Shown: positions 34,973 through 44,869 of the stretch, one piece after another
Numbering within the stretch: position 1 is the first letter of the stretch
Layout: the number at the start of each line of letters is the position of its first letter
Assembly (NCBI RefSeq): GCF_040545925.1
Contig: NZ_JBEPMX010000002.1
Location: forward strand, 124,001 to 188,000
Direction: 5' to 3'
Length of the DNA: 64,000 nt
From: Alkalibacillus flavidus
GTDB lineage: Bacteria; Bacillota; Bacilli; Bacillales; Alkalibacillaceae
The notes under the pieces: generated by a model
Seen by the model: only the letters and a program-made list of their open reading frames with translations
What the model was told of the DNA's origin: nothing
Databases searched by the model: none
Program-made: the position numbers and the translations under genes

Positions 34973-37333
34973 CTAAGACAACTTCAATACTGTCACACCC
35001 GTACCACCTTCATTGGCATGGGCAAATTCGCTTCCCTTTATCGACCGGTGTTCCTTCGCGAACTGTTGCACACCTTTCATTAATGCCCCTGTCCCTTTAC
35101 CATGAATGATCGAGACTTGGTGATAGCCCGCCAATAACGCTTCATCAACATACTTTTCTAATTTTTGAATCGCATCTTCATATCGTTGACCACGTAAATC
35201 GAGCTCAGGCTTCACATGCACTTGGTTTCCTTTGACAACAGGTGATGGTTTAGATTTATCAGGTTCTGGTCGTTTTACAAACTCAAGTTGCTCAACCGCT
35301 ACTTTCATTTTTAAAACGCCGAGTTGGACTTCATATTCTTTGTCGTTCACTTGTTGAACAATGGTCCCTGACTGGTTAAATGTTTTGACAAACACTTCAT
35401 CTCCCGTTTCAAGTGTTTGTGTTGCTGGTTTTTCAGCTTCATTTAATGGGGTTTGGTCATCTTTTGGTGTCAAACTCGCTTTTTGTTGATCCAATTTCGT
35501 TCGTGCTTCGATGAAATGATGATCTTTAACCGAATGGTCATCGCGCAATTGTCTTAAGTCTTCTAAAATTTGGTCAGCTTCTTCACGCGCTTGCTCCAAC
35601 ACTTTTTCAGCTTTTTCTTTCGCTTTTGCTTCATACTGCTCTTTTTTCTTCAAATATTGGTTATATTCATGTTTTAAGCTACGGTAAAATTGTTCAGCTT
35701 CTTCTAAGATGTCAGCTGCTTGTTCATAATCCTGTTCTGCTTCATGTCTTGATTGTTCTAAAGACGCAATCATGTTTTCAACTGAGCGCGAGTCATCATT
35801 CACCATAGATTGCGCCTTGTGAATAATGTTATCACTTAAACCGAGTCGTTTCGAAATATCAAACGCATTACTTCGTCCAGGCACACCGAGTAATAGTCGA
35901 TACGTCGGCTGTAACGTTTCAACATCAAACTCCACTGACGCATTGGTCACTTCATCTCGATTATAACCGTATGCTTTTAATTCAGGATAGTGCGTCGTTG
36001 CAATGACACGTGCTCGTTGTTCAATGACGTAATCTAAAATCGACATCGCCAAACCAGCCCCTTCTTGAGGATCTGTCCCGGCACCTAATTCGTCAAACAA
36101 CACTAAACTTCGATCGGTCACTTGATTTAAAATATCGACTATATTCGTCATATGAGAAGAAAACGTACTTAAACTCTGTTCAATCGACTGTTCATCGCCA
36201 ATATCAGCAAATACATGATCAAATACAGACAACTCACAGCCGTCTAAAGCAGGTATTTGTAAGCCTGTTTGTGCCATAAGCGTGCATAAGCCAACCATTT
36301 TTAACGCAACCGTTTTACCACCTGTGTTAGGTCCTGTAATGACGATCGCCGTAAATGAATCGCCAATTTCAATATCGTTACTTACCACTTCATCTTCTTC
36401 CAATAAAGGATGACGCGCTTGACGCATACGAATCACGCCGTTTTCGTTTATCGTCGGTTTCGCCGCTTTCATTTGGCGTCCTAATTTCGCTTTAGCAAAC
36501 ATAAAGTCGATTTGCTGCAACGCATTAACGTTTTCTTTTAAAAAACTAGCGTCCGTTTGAATCCGTTCAGACAAGTCTTTTAAAATCCGTTCTATTTCAT
36601 GCTGTTCTTCTACGCGTGCTTCTTGTAACTTATTATTCATATCGACAACAGATTGCGGTTCAATGAATAATGTTTGACCTGAAGACGACTGATCGTGCAC
36701 CATACCGCCAAATTGACTGCGATATTCCGCTTTAACTGGTAAAACATATCGATCGTGGCGAATCGTCACAATCGCATCAGATAGCATTTGACTTTTAGAT
36801 TTCGTTAAACCGTCTAAACGGTCACGAACACGGCTTTCATATGAACGGATTTGACTACGAATCGTCCGTAATTGACTCGACGCCCCATCCATCACATGAC
36901 CGTAATCGTCAATACAACTTTTAATTGCACGTTCTAATTGATTAAGGTTCGAAATGTGTTCAGCACGGTCATTTAAAATCGGGATGTCGATCTCCTCTTC
37001 ATCGATGATGTGAGCAACAAACCGTTTCAACTGTTGACCACCATAGATGGTACTAGCGACTTCCAATATTTCATGTGCCGATAACATGCCACCAATTTCA
37101 GATCGTTTGATTTGTGGTCGAATATCACGAATGCCACCTAATGGGATATGACCTTTTAACCGAACGACTTGAGCCGCTTCATCAGTCTCGCGTTGCCAGT
37201 ATTGAATGTTTTCCAAGTCTGTCGACGGCTTCATTTGACGTGCCATCTCTTGACCTAAACTCGTTTCGGCTTGCTGTTGCAACTGCTCGATGACTTTCGG
37301 GTATTCTAATTGTTGTAAAATTTTATCGTTCAC
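34973..37333 (-). CDS. mutS2: Endonuclease MutS2
   Basis: MutS2 is a MutS-type ATPase acting on branched DNA and, in Bacillus, on collided ribosomes. From the GTG at 37333 it has 786 residues: Walker A GPNTGGKT (334-341), Walker B LVLFDELGAGTDP, a long coiled coil (about 510-620), a KOW-like segment, and a C-terminal Smr nuclease domain (LDLRGQRYEDA, HGKGTG). GTG at 37342 is closer to the ribosome site than is usual. It overlaps the end of polX by 11 bases. Confidence 0.96.
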   Translation of the reverse strand: MNDKILQQLEYPKVIEQLQQQAETSLGQEMARQMKPSTDLENIQYWQRETDEAAQVVRLKGHIPLGGIRDIRPQIKRSEIGGMLSAHEILEVASTIYGGQQLKRFVAHIIDEEEIDIPILNDRAEHISNLNQLERAIKSCIDDYGHVMDGASSQLRTIRSQIRSYESRVRDRLDGLTKSKSQMLSDAIVTIRHDRYVLPVKAEYRSQFGGMVHDQSSSGQTLFIEPQSVVDMNNKLQEARVEEQHEIERILKDLSERIQTDASFLKENVNALQQIDFMFAKAKLGRQMKAAKPTINENGVIRMRQARHPLLEEDEVVSNDIEIGDSFTAIVITGPNTGGKTVALKMVGLCTLMAQTGLQIPALDGCELSVFDHVFADIGDEQSIEQSLSTFSSHMTNIVDILNQVTDRSLVLFDELGAGTDPQEGAGLAMSILDYVIEQRARVIATTHYPELKAYGYNRDEVTNASVEFDVETLQPTYRLLLGVPGRSNAFDISKRLGLSDNIIHKAQSMVNDDSRSVENMIASLEQSRHEAEQDYEQAADILEEAEQFYRSLKHEYNQYLKKKEQYEAKAKEKAEKVLEQAREEADQILEDLRQLRDDHSVKDHHFIEARTKLDQQKASLTPKDDQTPLNEAEKPATQTLETGDEVFVKTFNQSGTIVQQVNDKEYEVQLGVLKMKVAVEQLEFVKRPEPDKSKPSPVVKGNQVHVKPELDLRGQRYEDAIQKLEKYVDEALLAGYHQVSIIHGKGTGALMKGVQQFAKEHRSIKGSEFAHANEGGTGVTVLKLS

Positions 37334-39047
37334 TTGCCTCACCTTTTTTCTTTGTCAAAAACTGTTGGATGGCCTCAACTGACCACGTGTTAACAACCGT
37401 TTCAGGCTCAATCCACCCTTTACGCGCTGCTTGGATGCCTGTTGCCATGTCATTTAACATTTGATAATTGTGCGCATCTGTATTAATCGCGATTTTAGCT
37501 CCGCGTTCTTGTGCCACCTTTAACCATGACCACGTTAAGTCTAGTCGGTTCGGGTTCGCGTTCAACTCAATGATAGTATCATGTTCAACTGCTTGCTCAA
37601 TGAATTGCTCAACATTAACGGGGTAGCCTGATCGTTTACCAATTAATCGACCTGTTGGATGCGCAATCATATCGACGTATGGGTTTTGGATCGCATTAAC
37701 TAAACGGGTCATGATCGTCTCTTCGTCTTGATTAAAACTAGAATGAATGGATGCAATCACAAAGTCAAGCTCTGCTAACATGTCGTCATCAAAATCTAAC
37801 GAGCCATCCGGTAAAATATCCATTTCAACGCCAGCAAAAATATGAATGTCATCGTATTTCGCATTCATCTCATCAATCATCGTCCGTTGTTTTCGTAATC
37901 GCTCCTCATTCAAACCATTCGCGACTTGTAAATATTTTGAGTGATCGGTAACGGCCATAAAATGATACCCAAATTCACGCGCTTTTACTACCATTTCTTC
38001 AAGTGATTGAGCCCCGTCACTCCATGTTGTGTGCATGTGTAAATCGCCTTGAACATCATCGATGGAAATGAGATTTGGCATGGTCATTTCAACTTCTTCG
38101 CCCGTTTCACGCAATTCCGGCGGGATGAACGTTAAACCAAGTCGCTCAAAAAACGCTTCTTCGGTCGTAAAAGTTTCCACCTCTCCCGTTTCAACATGCT
38201 CAATACCGTATTCACTGATTTTATAACCTTGCTCTTTCGCTAAACGTCTCATTTCAACATTGTGATCTTTAGATCCCGTAAAATGATGCAACGTCGTCAC
38301 AAACGCATCTGGTTCCACAAGACGAAAATCAACTGACATATCCCATTCACCTGTTACAACAACAGTGACCTTCGTTTCGCCTTTCGCTTCGACTTCTTTG
38401 ACGCCAGACAGATTGACTAATTGATTTGCCACCGATTCTGCTTGATTTGTAGCAATAATAAAATCTAAATCTTTCACATCTTCTCGCAGTCGTCGGAAAC
38501 TTCCCGCAATCGCATAGCGCTCAATGTCTTCCAACTGATCCAATTCGGAAACAAGTGCTTCATACGTTGGGATAACACTTGCAATCGGCAAGCGCTCTGG
38601 TCGCGTTCCTTGTTCATCTAAAGCTTTAATAATTTTCTCAACCGATTTCTTACCGAAACCACTTAATGCTTCAATGTCGCCATTTTCACTAGCTGCACGC
38701 AATGACGCTTCATCTGTTACGCCAAGTTCGTGATACAACCGTGACAGTTTTTTACCGCCTAACCCTTGGACGTTCAACAACGGAATTAATCCTTCTGGGA
38801 CGTCACGTTTTAATTGATTAAGCGTTTCAGTTTCTTCATTCGCTATAAATTCTTCAATCACAGCTTTAGTCCCTTTGCCGACACCAGAGAGGCTTCCGAT
38901 ATCCTCAATTTCATTTAACGACCGATCATCACGCTCTAACGCTTGGGCTGCTTTGCGATAGGCTGAAATTTTGAAAGCATTTTCCCCTTTTAATTCAAGG
39001 TGTACAGCGATTGATTCTAAATGTTTAATGACTTGTTTTTTATCCAA
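37323..39047 (-). CDS. polX: DNA polymerase X family with PHP domain
   Basis: This is a gap-filling repair polymerase with a 3'-5' exonuclease PHP domain (B. subtilis YshC). The 574 residues run: helix-hairpin-helix region with GIGSLSGVGKGT-like turns, the polymerase palm (AGSFRRLREDVKDLDF, with the paired aspartates), then PHP with LHMHTTWSDG, VTDHS, and INTDAHN. It overlaps mutS2 by 11 bases. Confidence 0.95.
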   Translation of the reverse strand: MDKKQVIKHLESIAVHLELKGENAFKISAYRKAAQALERDDRSLNEIEDIGSLSGVGKGTKAVIEEFIANEETETLNQLKRDVPEGLIPLLNVQGLGGKKLSRLYHELGVTDEASLRAASENGDIEALSGFGKKSVEKIIKALDEQGTRPERLPIASVIPTYEALVSELDQLEDIERYAIAGSFRRLREDVKDLDFIIATNQAESVANQLVNLSGVKEVEAKGETKVTVVVTGEWDMSVDFRLVEPDAFVTTLHHFTGSKDHNVEMRRLAKEQGYKISEYGIEHVETGEVETFTTEEAFFERLGLTFIPPELRETGEEVEMTMPNLISIDDVQGDLHMHTTWSDGAQSLEEMVVKAREFGYHFMAVTDHSKYLQVANGLNEERLRKQRTMIDEMNAKYDDIHIFAGVEMDILPDGSLDFDDDMLAELDFVIASIHSSFNQDEETIMTRLVNAIQNPYVDMIAHPTGRLIGKRSGYPVNVEQFIEQAVEHDTIIELNANPNRLDLTWSWLKVAQERGAKIAINTDAHNYQMLNDMATGIQAARKGWIEPETVVNTWSVEAIQQFLTKKKGEASER

Positions 39048-39079
39048 TTCGACCCCTACCTTTATGAGCTATTCTCACA

Positions 39080-39112
39080 AATAAAAGAGGTTGCCATCGT
39101 GACGAACCTCTT
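39080..39112 (-). terminator. Terminator after cvpA
   Basis: An 8-bp stem (39085-39092 with 39105-39112) is followed by TTATTT on the minus strand. polX, 33 bases further on, is therefore likely to depend on readthrough or its own promoter. Confidence 0.7.
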
Positions 39113-39119
39113 CTAATCA

Positions 39120-39653
39120 TTATTGTTCAAACCACGCACTTTTAATTGCTTCCGTTAAAATAGGTGTATGCTCAATAATAAAGGATGCAATCGCAGAGTC
39201 TTGAACAATATCTTGCACAAAACCAACGGATAATAATGAAATACCAAATAGTAAAATAAAGATTATAATATACATCTCAATAAAGCCTAAAATAGCACCT
39301 AATAAGTTATTCACACTATTTAATACTGGCATGTTAGCCACGAAATCAAGCATGTTCGCTAACACTTGCATTAACACTTTCACAATGACAAAAATCGCAA
39401 TAAACGCCACACCATTATAAAAAGCATCCGCTATATGACTCGTTGATAACACTTCAGCCCAAAAATGGGTGTCGCCAGCCTCCGGATTCGGGATCCACAA
39501 CTCCAATTGACTCGCTAAGTCTTGATAATAAATTCGTGCCACGATAAACGCGACAATAAACCCAGCTAAATGTAACAGTTGTAAAATAAAACCTCGTTTT
39601 AATCCAATTAAAAAACCTAAAATGAATATAATGATTAATATTAAATCGATCAT
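39120..39653 (-). CDS. cvpA: CvpA family membrane protein (YshB)
   Basis: The 177-residue protein has four membrane segments of the CvpA/colicin V production family: the N-terminal GLKRGFILQLLHLAGFIVAF pattern is typical. It is the counterpart of B. subtilis YshB, between zapA and polX. The molecular role is not established. The ATG overlaps the zapA stop by 4 bases. Confidence 0.88.
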   Translation of the reverse strand: MIDLILIIIFILGFLIGLKRGFILQLLHLAGFIVAFIVARIYYQDLASQLELWIPNPEAGDTHFWAEVLSTSHIADAFYNGVAFIAIFVIVKVLMQVLANMLDFVANMPVLNSVNNLLGAILGFIEMYIIIFILLFGISLLSVGFVQDIVQDSAIASFIIEHTPILTEAIKSAWFEQ

Positions 39654-39916
39654 CTTTTGTTGTCCTCATTCCTATCCTTGTTTATAAGCGCATCGTAATC
39701 TTGTTTCAATTTTAAGTAGTCATTCATTGTATTAAGAGCAGTTAAAACCGCTAACTGCGTTGTGTCATAGGACGGTTTAGCAAATTGTATTTCGTCCATT
39801 TTTTGATCGACTAAACTTGCGACCATTTTAATCTGTTCGGGCGATTCTTCACCGACAACGGTGTATTTTCGGTTATGTATATCGACTGTGATTTTATTCT
39901 TCTCATCATCAGACAT
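39650..39916 (-). CDS. zapA: Cell division protein ZapA
   Basis: ZapA bundles FtsZ filaments at the division site. The 88-residue protein has the short N-terminal strand-rich head (ITVDIHNRKYTVVGEESPEQI) and a C-terminal coiled coil (about 25-85). GAGGAGG lies five bases before the ATG. It is coupled to cvpA and divergent from rnhC. Confidence 0.92.
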   Translation of the reverse strand: MSDDEKNKITVDIHNRKYTVVGEESPEQIKMVASLVDQKMDEIQFAKPSYDTTQLAVLTALNTMNDYLKLKQDYDALINKDRNEDNKR

Positions 39917-40050
39917 CCAGGAGGCCTCCTCACTGTTTTTCTAAAACATATCGTAACACGTTTTGACTAAAATAGGAAAGTACTCATGCGTGTGAAACCT
40001 TTACAGTCACATGATATACTAAAGCTAATGTGAAATAAAGGAGTAATATG

Positions 40051-40974
40051 ATGGGACAAACTGTTATCAAAGTCGACCGCAAGACATTAGAAGCAATCGA
40101 TCGCTATTACCAACAATCTAAATCGAATAAACAACCCCCACATACTGTATTTGTCGCCAAACATAACGGATGTACGATTACGGCCTACCAATCTGGTAAA
40201 GTCTTATTCCAAGGAAGTGAGCATGCTAGTGAAGCGGCTAAATGGGATGCCAATCCGCAAACAAATAAAAAACAACACAACGTCGAAAGTCATTCAAAGG
40301 CTGTGTTAACTAAAGATCATATTGGATCGGATGAAGCGGGCACTGGTGATTATTTCGGGCCGATTACCGTTGCTGCTGTCTATGCTGATGAGCGTCAGCA
40401 AGCATTATTACGTGAACTTGGTGTCAAAGATTCGAAATCGATGAACGACAAAACCATCGCCTCGATTGTTCAAGATATTTTAAAAACCGATATTATTTAC
40501 AGTACCGTGACATTGAATAATGAAAAATATAATCAATTAAAGCAACAAAACTGGTCACAAACACGCATGAAAGCGTGGATGCACCACAATGCGATTGACC
40601 ATGTGATAAACAAATTAAATGATATGACACCGAGCGGGATTGTGATTGATCAGTTTTGTGAACCAGGTGTTTATTACAACAAAATTAAAGCATCAGATGC
40701 GAGGCCCCATAACGATATCACGTTTTTAACAAAAGCGGAAAGTCAATCAACGTGTGTCGCGGCAGCATCTATGTTAGCTCGGTACCGATTCGTCCAAGAA
40801 ATGGAGCAGCTATCCAAGAAAGTTGGATTTACGTTGCAAAAGGGATCCTCTAACCAAGTCGACCGGCAAATTAAACAATTGATTAACACAAAAGGCGAAT
40901 CGTTTCTTAACCAAGTCGGAAAAGTCCATTTTGGCAATACACAAAAAGCAAAAAAGCTGAGTCTTGATTCATAA
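40051..40974 (+). CDS. rnhC: Ribonuclease HIII
   Basis: This enzyme cleaves RNA in RNA-DNA hybrids. The 307 residues consist of an N-terminal TBP-like substrate-binding domain (about 1-90) and the RNase H fold with GSDEAGTGDYFGP carrying the first catalytic Asp-Glu pair, later KDSKSM, IDQF and TKAES. The ATG at 40051 is seven bases after AAAGGAG, better than the ATG at 40048. It is transcribed away from zapA. Confidence 0.96.
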   Translation: MGQTVIKVDRKTLEAIDRYYQQSKSNKQPPHTVFVAKHNGCTITAYQSGKVLFQGSEHASEAAKWDANPQTNKKQHNVESHSKAVLTKDHIGSDEAGTGDYFGPITVAAVYADERQQALLRELGVKDSKSMNDKTIASIVQDILKTDIIYSTVTLNNEKYNQLKQQNWSQTRMKAWMHHNAIDHVINKLNDMTPSGIVIDQFCEPGVYYNKIKASDARPHNDITFLTKAESQSTCVAAASMLARYRFVQEMEQLSKKVGFTLQKGSSNQVDRQIKQLINTKGESFLNQVGKVHFGNTQKAKKLSLDS

Positions 40975-40989
40975 AAGACTCAGCTTTTT
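40951..40989. terminator. Bidirectional terminator between rnhC and pheT
   Basis: A perfect 15-bp inverted repeat (40951-40965 with 40975-40989) ends in T-runs on both strands. It covers the rnhC stop codon and lies just after pheT. Confidence 0.92.
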
Positions 40990-40996
40990 CTATTGG

Positions 40997-43426
40997 TTAA
41001 CCTCTTAATGTAGCGTCAAATTGTGATTCTAGATGAGTTACGATGGTTGCTCTTGCTTGTTCAATTTCTTCGTCTGTTAATGTTCGTTCTTGGTTTTGGA
41101 ACATGAGGTTAAAGGCGACTGATTTTTTGCCTGGTTCCATATGTTCACCTTCATATACGTCAAATACTCGAACGCTTCGTAGGTGAGGCTGTCCTTTGTC
41201 GACAATCGCCTGTTCCAACTCAGCCGCTGGTACCGTTTGATCAACGACAAACGCTAAATCTTGAGCGATTGCCGGGTATTTCGAGATCGGTTCATATCCT
41301 GATTGTGTATTCGTCTCAGCTATTAACGCTTCTAAATTAAGGTCAAAAACGTATGTCGGCTGTAGATCGAATTCTTTTTCAACTGTCGGGTGAACCTGAC
41401 CAATATAACCGATAACAGTGCCATTCAACTCAACGACAGCTGTACGACCAGGATGTAAGTCGTCAATCTCTGCTTGTTTAAAGCTAACACCGTCAATCGC
41501 TAAATAATCGACTAGCCCTTCTAGGACGCCTTTTAGCACGAAGAAATCAACTGGCTTACGTTCACCTTGCCAAGCATGATTTTCCCACATACCCGTTACA
41601 GCAGCCGACAAGCGTAATCGTTCAATTGGTTGAGAGCCTGCACCGTTCGTTTGCGTATAAACAGATCCTAATTCATATAAACCGATGTGATATTGATTTC
41701 GCGCGATATTATACTGGAGACTTGTAAGTAATTCAGGCACTGCGCTTAAGCGTAAATGACTATGCAAATCACTCATCGGCATCGCTAGTTTAACTGGTGA
41801 AACATTTAATTCACGTATATCCGGGCTCATAAAACGGTCTGCTTTAGCTTCAGTCGTAAGCGAATATGTCACCGCTTCATACAACCCACTTGCTTGTAAA
41901 TAACCGTGAACATCACGTAACAACGTTTGTTGACGTGTTAAACCACCTGGACTCATTTCACCTACTGGTAAAGTATAAGGAATATGGTCATAACCATATA
42001 AACGCGCAATTTCTTCAAGCATGTCTTCTTTGATGGTAATGTCTTGTCGTCTAGGTGGCGCTGTTACCGTAATCGCTTCACCGTCAACTTCATAATCGAA
42101 ACGTAAACGCTCAACAATGTTAATCATTTGCTTTAACGTAATATCAGCACCAATTCGACGAGCCATTTCGGATTGTGTGAATTGAATTCGATGAGGTGTC
42201 CAATCTGTTGAACCAGCCTCTACGATATCACCTAAAACGGTGCCATTGCCTAATTGAGCGAGAAGCTGCGCCGCACGACTAGCCGCTTCTTTCACACGTG
42301 TAATGTCCAACCCTTTTTCATAACGAACACTCGCTTCACTCCGAATGCCATGATCTTTTGAACTTGTCCGAATCGTTTGTGGGTCGAAATAAGCCGCTTC
42401 TAATAAAACAGTCGTCGTATCGTGTTGGACTTCTGATTGTTCGCCACCCATAACACCTGCAATAGCATGAGCTTCCTCACCATTTGTAATAACCAAGTGG
42501 TGATCTGATAACGTACGCTCTTCACCATCTAATGTACGAATCGTTTCACCATCTTCAGCTAAACGCGTCACGACGTGTTTAGAGTCAAAACGATCATAAT
42601 CAAATGCGTGTAACGGTTGACCATATTCTAATAAAATATAGTTCGTCACATCCACGACATTATTAATCGGTCGAATACCAGCACTAATTAATCGATTTTG
42701 TAACCATAACGGTGATGTCGTCACTGTTAAACCGTCAATAATCCAAGCGCCGTAATATGGATTGGCTTGTTCATCTTGAATGGTGACATCGATATAGTCA
42801 CTGGACTGTTTATCTGATGCATTCACTGTTGCATCTGGTAATGTAATTGATTGATCATACATCGCAGCGACTTCATACGCCATGCCTAACATGCTTAAAC
42901 AGTCTGAACGGTTAGGTGTCACATCAAATTCAATGATCGCATCATCCAAGTTCAATAACGGCGCTGCGAGTTGCCCAACTTCTACGTCTTCCTCGATGAC
43001 ATAAATCCCATCTTTATAGTCATCCGCGATATATTTTTCATCGACACCTAATTCTTGTAATGAACAAATCATACCTTCAGATGCTTCACCACGTAGTTTC
43101 GTCTTTTTAATCTTCATACCACCTGGCAACACCGCGCCAGGTTTAGCCACAATGACGTGATGTCCAGCCGCTACGTTATCAGCGCCACAGACAATTTGTG
43201 ACACGTGATCTTCTCCGACGTCTACTTGACATAAATTTAATTTATCAGCGTTAGGATGTTGCTCACATTGTTGAACGTAACCGACAACAAGCTGGTCGCT
43301 TTCGATGACAGGTGGCATTACTTGCTCCACTTCGACCCCTGTTTTCGTAATATCTTCAGCTAGTTGTTCAGTCGAGACGTGATCAACATCAACATATTGT
43401 TTTAACCAATTCGTAGACACAAACAT
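40997..43426 (-). CDS. pheT: Phenylalanyl-tRNA synthetase beta subunit
   Basis: PheT and PheS form the alpha2-beta2 enzyme that charges tRNA-Phe. The 809 residues show the N-terminal EMAP/tRNA-binding domain (about 40-155), the B3/B4 editing domain (about 205-390), the B5 domain and the C-terminal FDX-ACB anticodon-binding domain (YPAIAQDLAFVV). It is 15 bases after pheS, under the same T-box. Confidence 0.97.
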   Translation of the reverse strand: MFVSTNWLKQYVDVDHVSTEQLAEDITKTGVEVEQVMPPVIESDQLVVGYVQQCEQHPNADKLNLCQVDVGEDHVSQIVCGADNVAAGHHVIVAKPGAVLPGGMKIKKTKLRGEASEGMICSLQELGVDEKYIADDYKDGIYVIEEDVEVGQLAAPLLNLDDAIIEFDVTPNRSDCLSMLGMAYEVAAMYDQSITLPDATVNASDKQSSDYIDVTIQDEQANPYYGAWIIDGLTVTTSPLWLQNRLISAGIRPINNVVDVTNYILLEYGQPLHAFDYDRFDSKHVVTRLAEDGETIRTLDGEERTLSDHHLVITNGEEAHAIAGVMGGEQSEVQHDTTTVLLEAAYFDPQTIRTSSKDHGIRSEASVRYEKGLDITRVKEAASRAAQLLAQLGNGTVLGDIVEAGSTDWTPHRIQFTQSEMARRIGADITLKQMINIVERLRFDYEVDGEAITVTAPPRRQDITIKEDMLEEIARLYGYDHIPYTLPVGEMSPGGLTRQQTLLRDVHGYLQASGLYEAVTYSLTTEAKADRFMSPDIRELNVSPVKLAMPMSDLHSHLRLSAVPELLTSLQYNIARNQYHIGLYELGSVYTQTNGAGSQPIERLRLSAAVTGMWENHAWQGERKPVDFFVLKGVLEGLVDYLAIDGVSFKQAEIDDLHPGRTAVVELNGTVIGYIGQVHPTVEKEFDLQPTYVFDLNLEALIAETNTQSGYEPISKYPAIAQDLAFVVDQTVPAAELEQAIVDKGQPHLRSVRVFDVYEGEHMEPGKKSVAFNLMFQNQERTLTDEEIEQARATIVTHLESQFDATLRG

Positions 43427-43441
43427 ATCATTAATCCTCCT

Positions 43442-44476
43442 TTATACCCGATGGAATTGTTTCAAGAAACGAACGTCATTCGTATAGAAATGACGAATAT
43501 CTTCAATTCCGTGTTTTAACATGGCAATGCGTTCAGGTCCCATACCAAATGCAAAACCAGAATAACGCTCTGAATCAAATCCAGCCATTTCTAATACATT
43601 TGGATGAACGAGGCCTGCACCTAACATTTCAATCCAACCTGTTTGTTTACATACAGAACAACCTTCACCACCGCACATTTTACACGAAATATCCATTTCA
43701 ACTGACGGTTCAGTAAATGGGAAATAGCTTGGACGAAGACGAATATCACGATCTTCACCGAACAAGTATTTCGCTAGCGCATTCAGCGTCCCTTTCAAAT
43801 CACTCATACGGATGTTTTCATCAACATAAAGCCCTTCAATTTGCGTAAACTGGTGAGAGTGAGTCGCATCATCTGTGTCGCGACGATACACCTTACCAGG
43901 ACAAATGATTTTCACAGGTCCGCGTCCTTCATGTTGGTTCATCGTACGTGCTTGGACAGGTGATGTGTGAGTGCGCATTAATAACTCTTCTGTAATATAA
44001 AATGAATCTTGCATATCGCGAGCTGGATGCCCTTTTGGTAAGTTTAAGGCTTCAAAGTTGTAATAATCTGTTTCGACTTCTGGTCCTTCAGCCACTTCAT
44101 ATCCCATACTCGTAAATAAATCTTCAATATCACGAATAACGCCCATTAACAAATGGGATCCACCCACTTGCGCTGGCTTACCAGGTAACGTGACGTCAAT
44201 CGTCTCTTCTTTTAATTGTTGTTCTAGTGCCGCCTCTTCCAATGTTGCTTGCTTCGTATCTAACGCTTCCGTAATCGCATCACGAATGTCGTTAGCTAAT
44301 TGACCAATGACTGGTCGTTCCTCTTTTGATAACTTACCCATCCCCTTAAGGACTTCCGTTATTTGACCCTTTTTTCCTAAGTACTTAACACGAAGATCTT
44401 GCAACGCTTTAGAATCTTTCACTTCGTCAATTTGTTGCAACGCTTCTTCTTTAATTGATTGCAAACGCTCTTTCAC
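43442..44476 (-). CDS. pheS: Phenylalanyl-tRNA synthetase alpha subunit
   Basis: This is the catalytic subunit. The 344 residues show an N-terminal coiled coil (about 1-80), class II motifs with PKGHPARDMQDSFY, the LLMRTHTSPVQ motif 2 region, VYRRDTDDATHSHQFTQIEG, and the FGMGPERIAML motif 3. A metal-site-like CKMCGGEGCSVCKQ cluster occurs near 272-285. A T-box leader precedes it. Confidence 0.98.
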   Translation of the reverse strand: MKERLQSIKEEALQQIDEVKDSKALQDLRVKYLGKKGQITEVLKGMGKLSKEERPVIGQLANDIRDAITEALDTKQATLEEAALEQQLKEETIDVTLPGKPAQVGGSHLLMGVIRDIEDLFTSMGYEVAEGPEVETDYYNFEALNLPKGHPARDMQDSFYITEELLMRTHTSPVQARTMNQHEGRGPVKIICPGKVYRRDTDDATHSHQFTQIEGLYVDENIRMSDLKGTLNALAKYLFGEDRDIRLRPSYFPFTEPSVEMDISCKMCGGEGCSVCKQTGWIEMLGAGLVHPNVLEMAGFDSERYSGFAFGMGPERIAMLKHGIEDIRHFYTNDVRFLKQFHRV

Positions 44477-44552
44477 AATAATAGCCTCCTTTTCTAAACC
44501 AACAGTTCATCACTTCCGCCACCACAATGACAACATAGCGATAAGCGTTCAA

Positions 44553-44832
44553 ACAAAAAAACTCGCCCCTTCTATAACGAAGGGACGAGTTGTGATTCCG
44601 TGTTACCACCCTAATTGGCATACATATGTATACCCACTTCATTTGAATAACGAGGATAGCCCCCGGGTCACTTTTACTTGATGAAACAAGGTCCAAGCAC
44701 CAGCTCCAGAGTGAAATTCGTCTACCCGACTGTTTCGGCAAGCTTTCAGTCTAAGGCTTCCCTCCCTTTTCAAACAGCTGAACGGGTGATTACTCGGCTC
44801 TTTCATAGCTTTTCATTATACGTTTCTCCTAA
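44553..44832 (-). promoter_or_regulatory. T-box leader of pheST (tRNA-Phe responsive)
   Basis: The leader shows the T-box AGGGTGGTAACACGG near 44600-44620, and a terminator with a 12-bp stem (44561-44572 with 44579-44590) followed by seven T residues. In Stem I an AGTA element faces the specifier loop, which reads TTC (44713-44715), a Phe codon. Uncharged tRNA-Phe is expected to prevent termination. This leader and its promoter fill the gap between pheS and ysgA. Confidence 0.93.
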
Positions 44833-44838
44833 AAGAAT

Positions 44839-44867
44839 ATTATAGATAACTTATCGTTAATTATCAA
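44839..44867 (-). promoter_or_regulatory. Sigma-A promoter of pheST
   Basis: TTGATA (44862-44867) and TATAAT (44839-44844) on the minus strand are 17 bases apart. It lies directly after the ysgA stop and sets the T-box transcript start near 44832. Confidence 0.78.
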
Positions 44868-44869
44868 GT

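Noticed and set aside
44451..44741. Minus-strand frame of 96 codons over the pheS leader
   Set aside because: The region is a T-box RNA with specifier, T-box and terminator; the frame is accidental.
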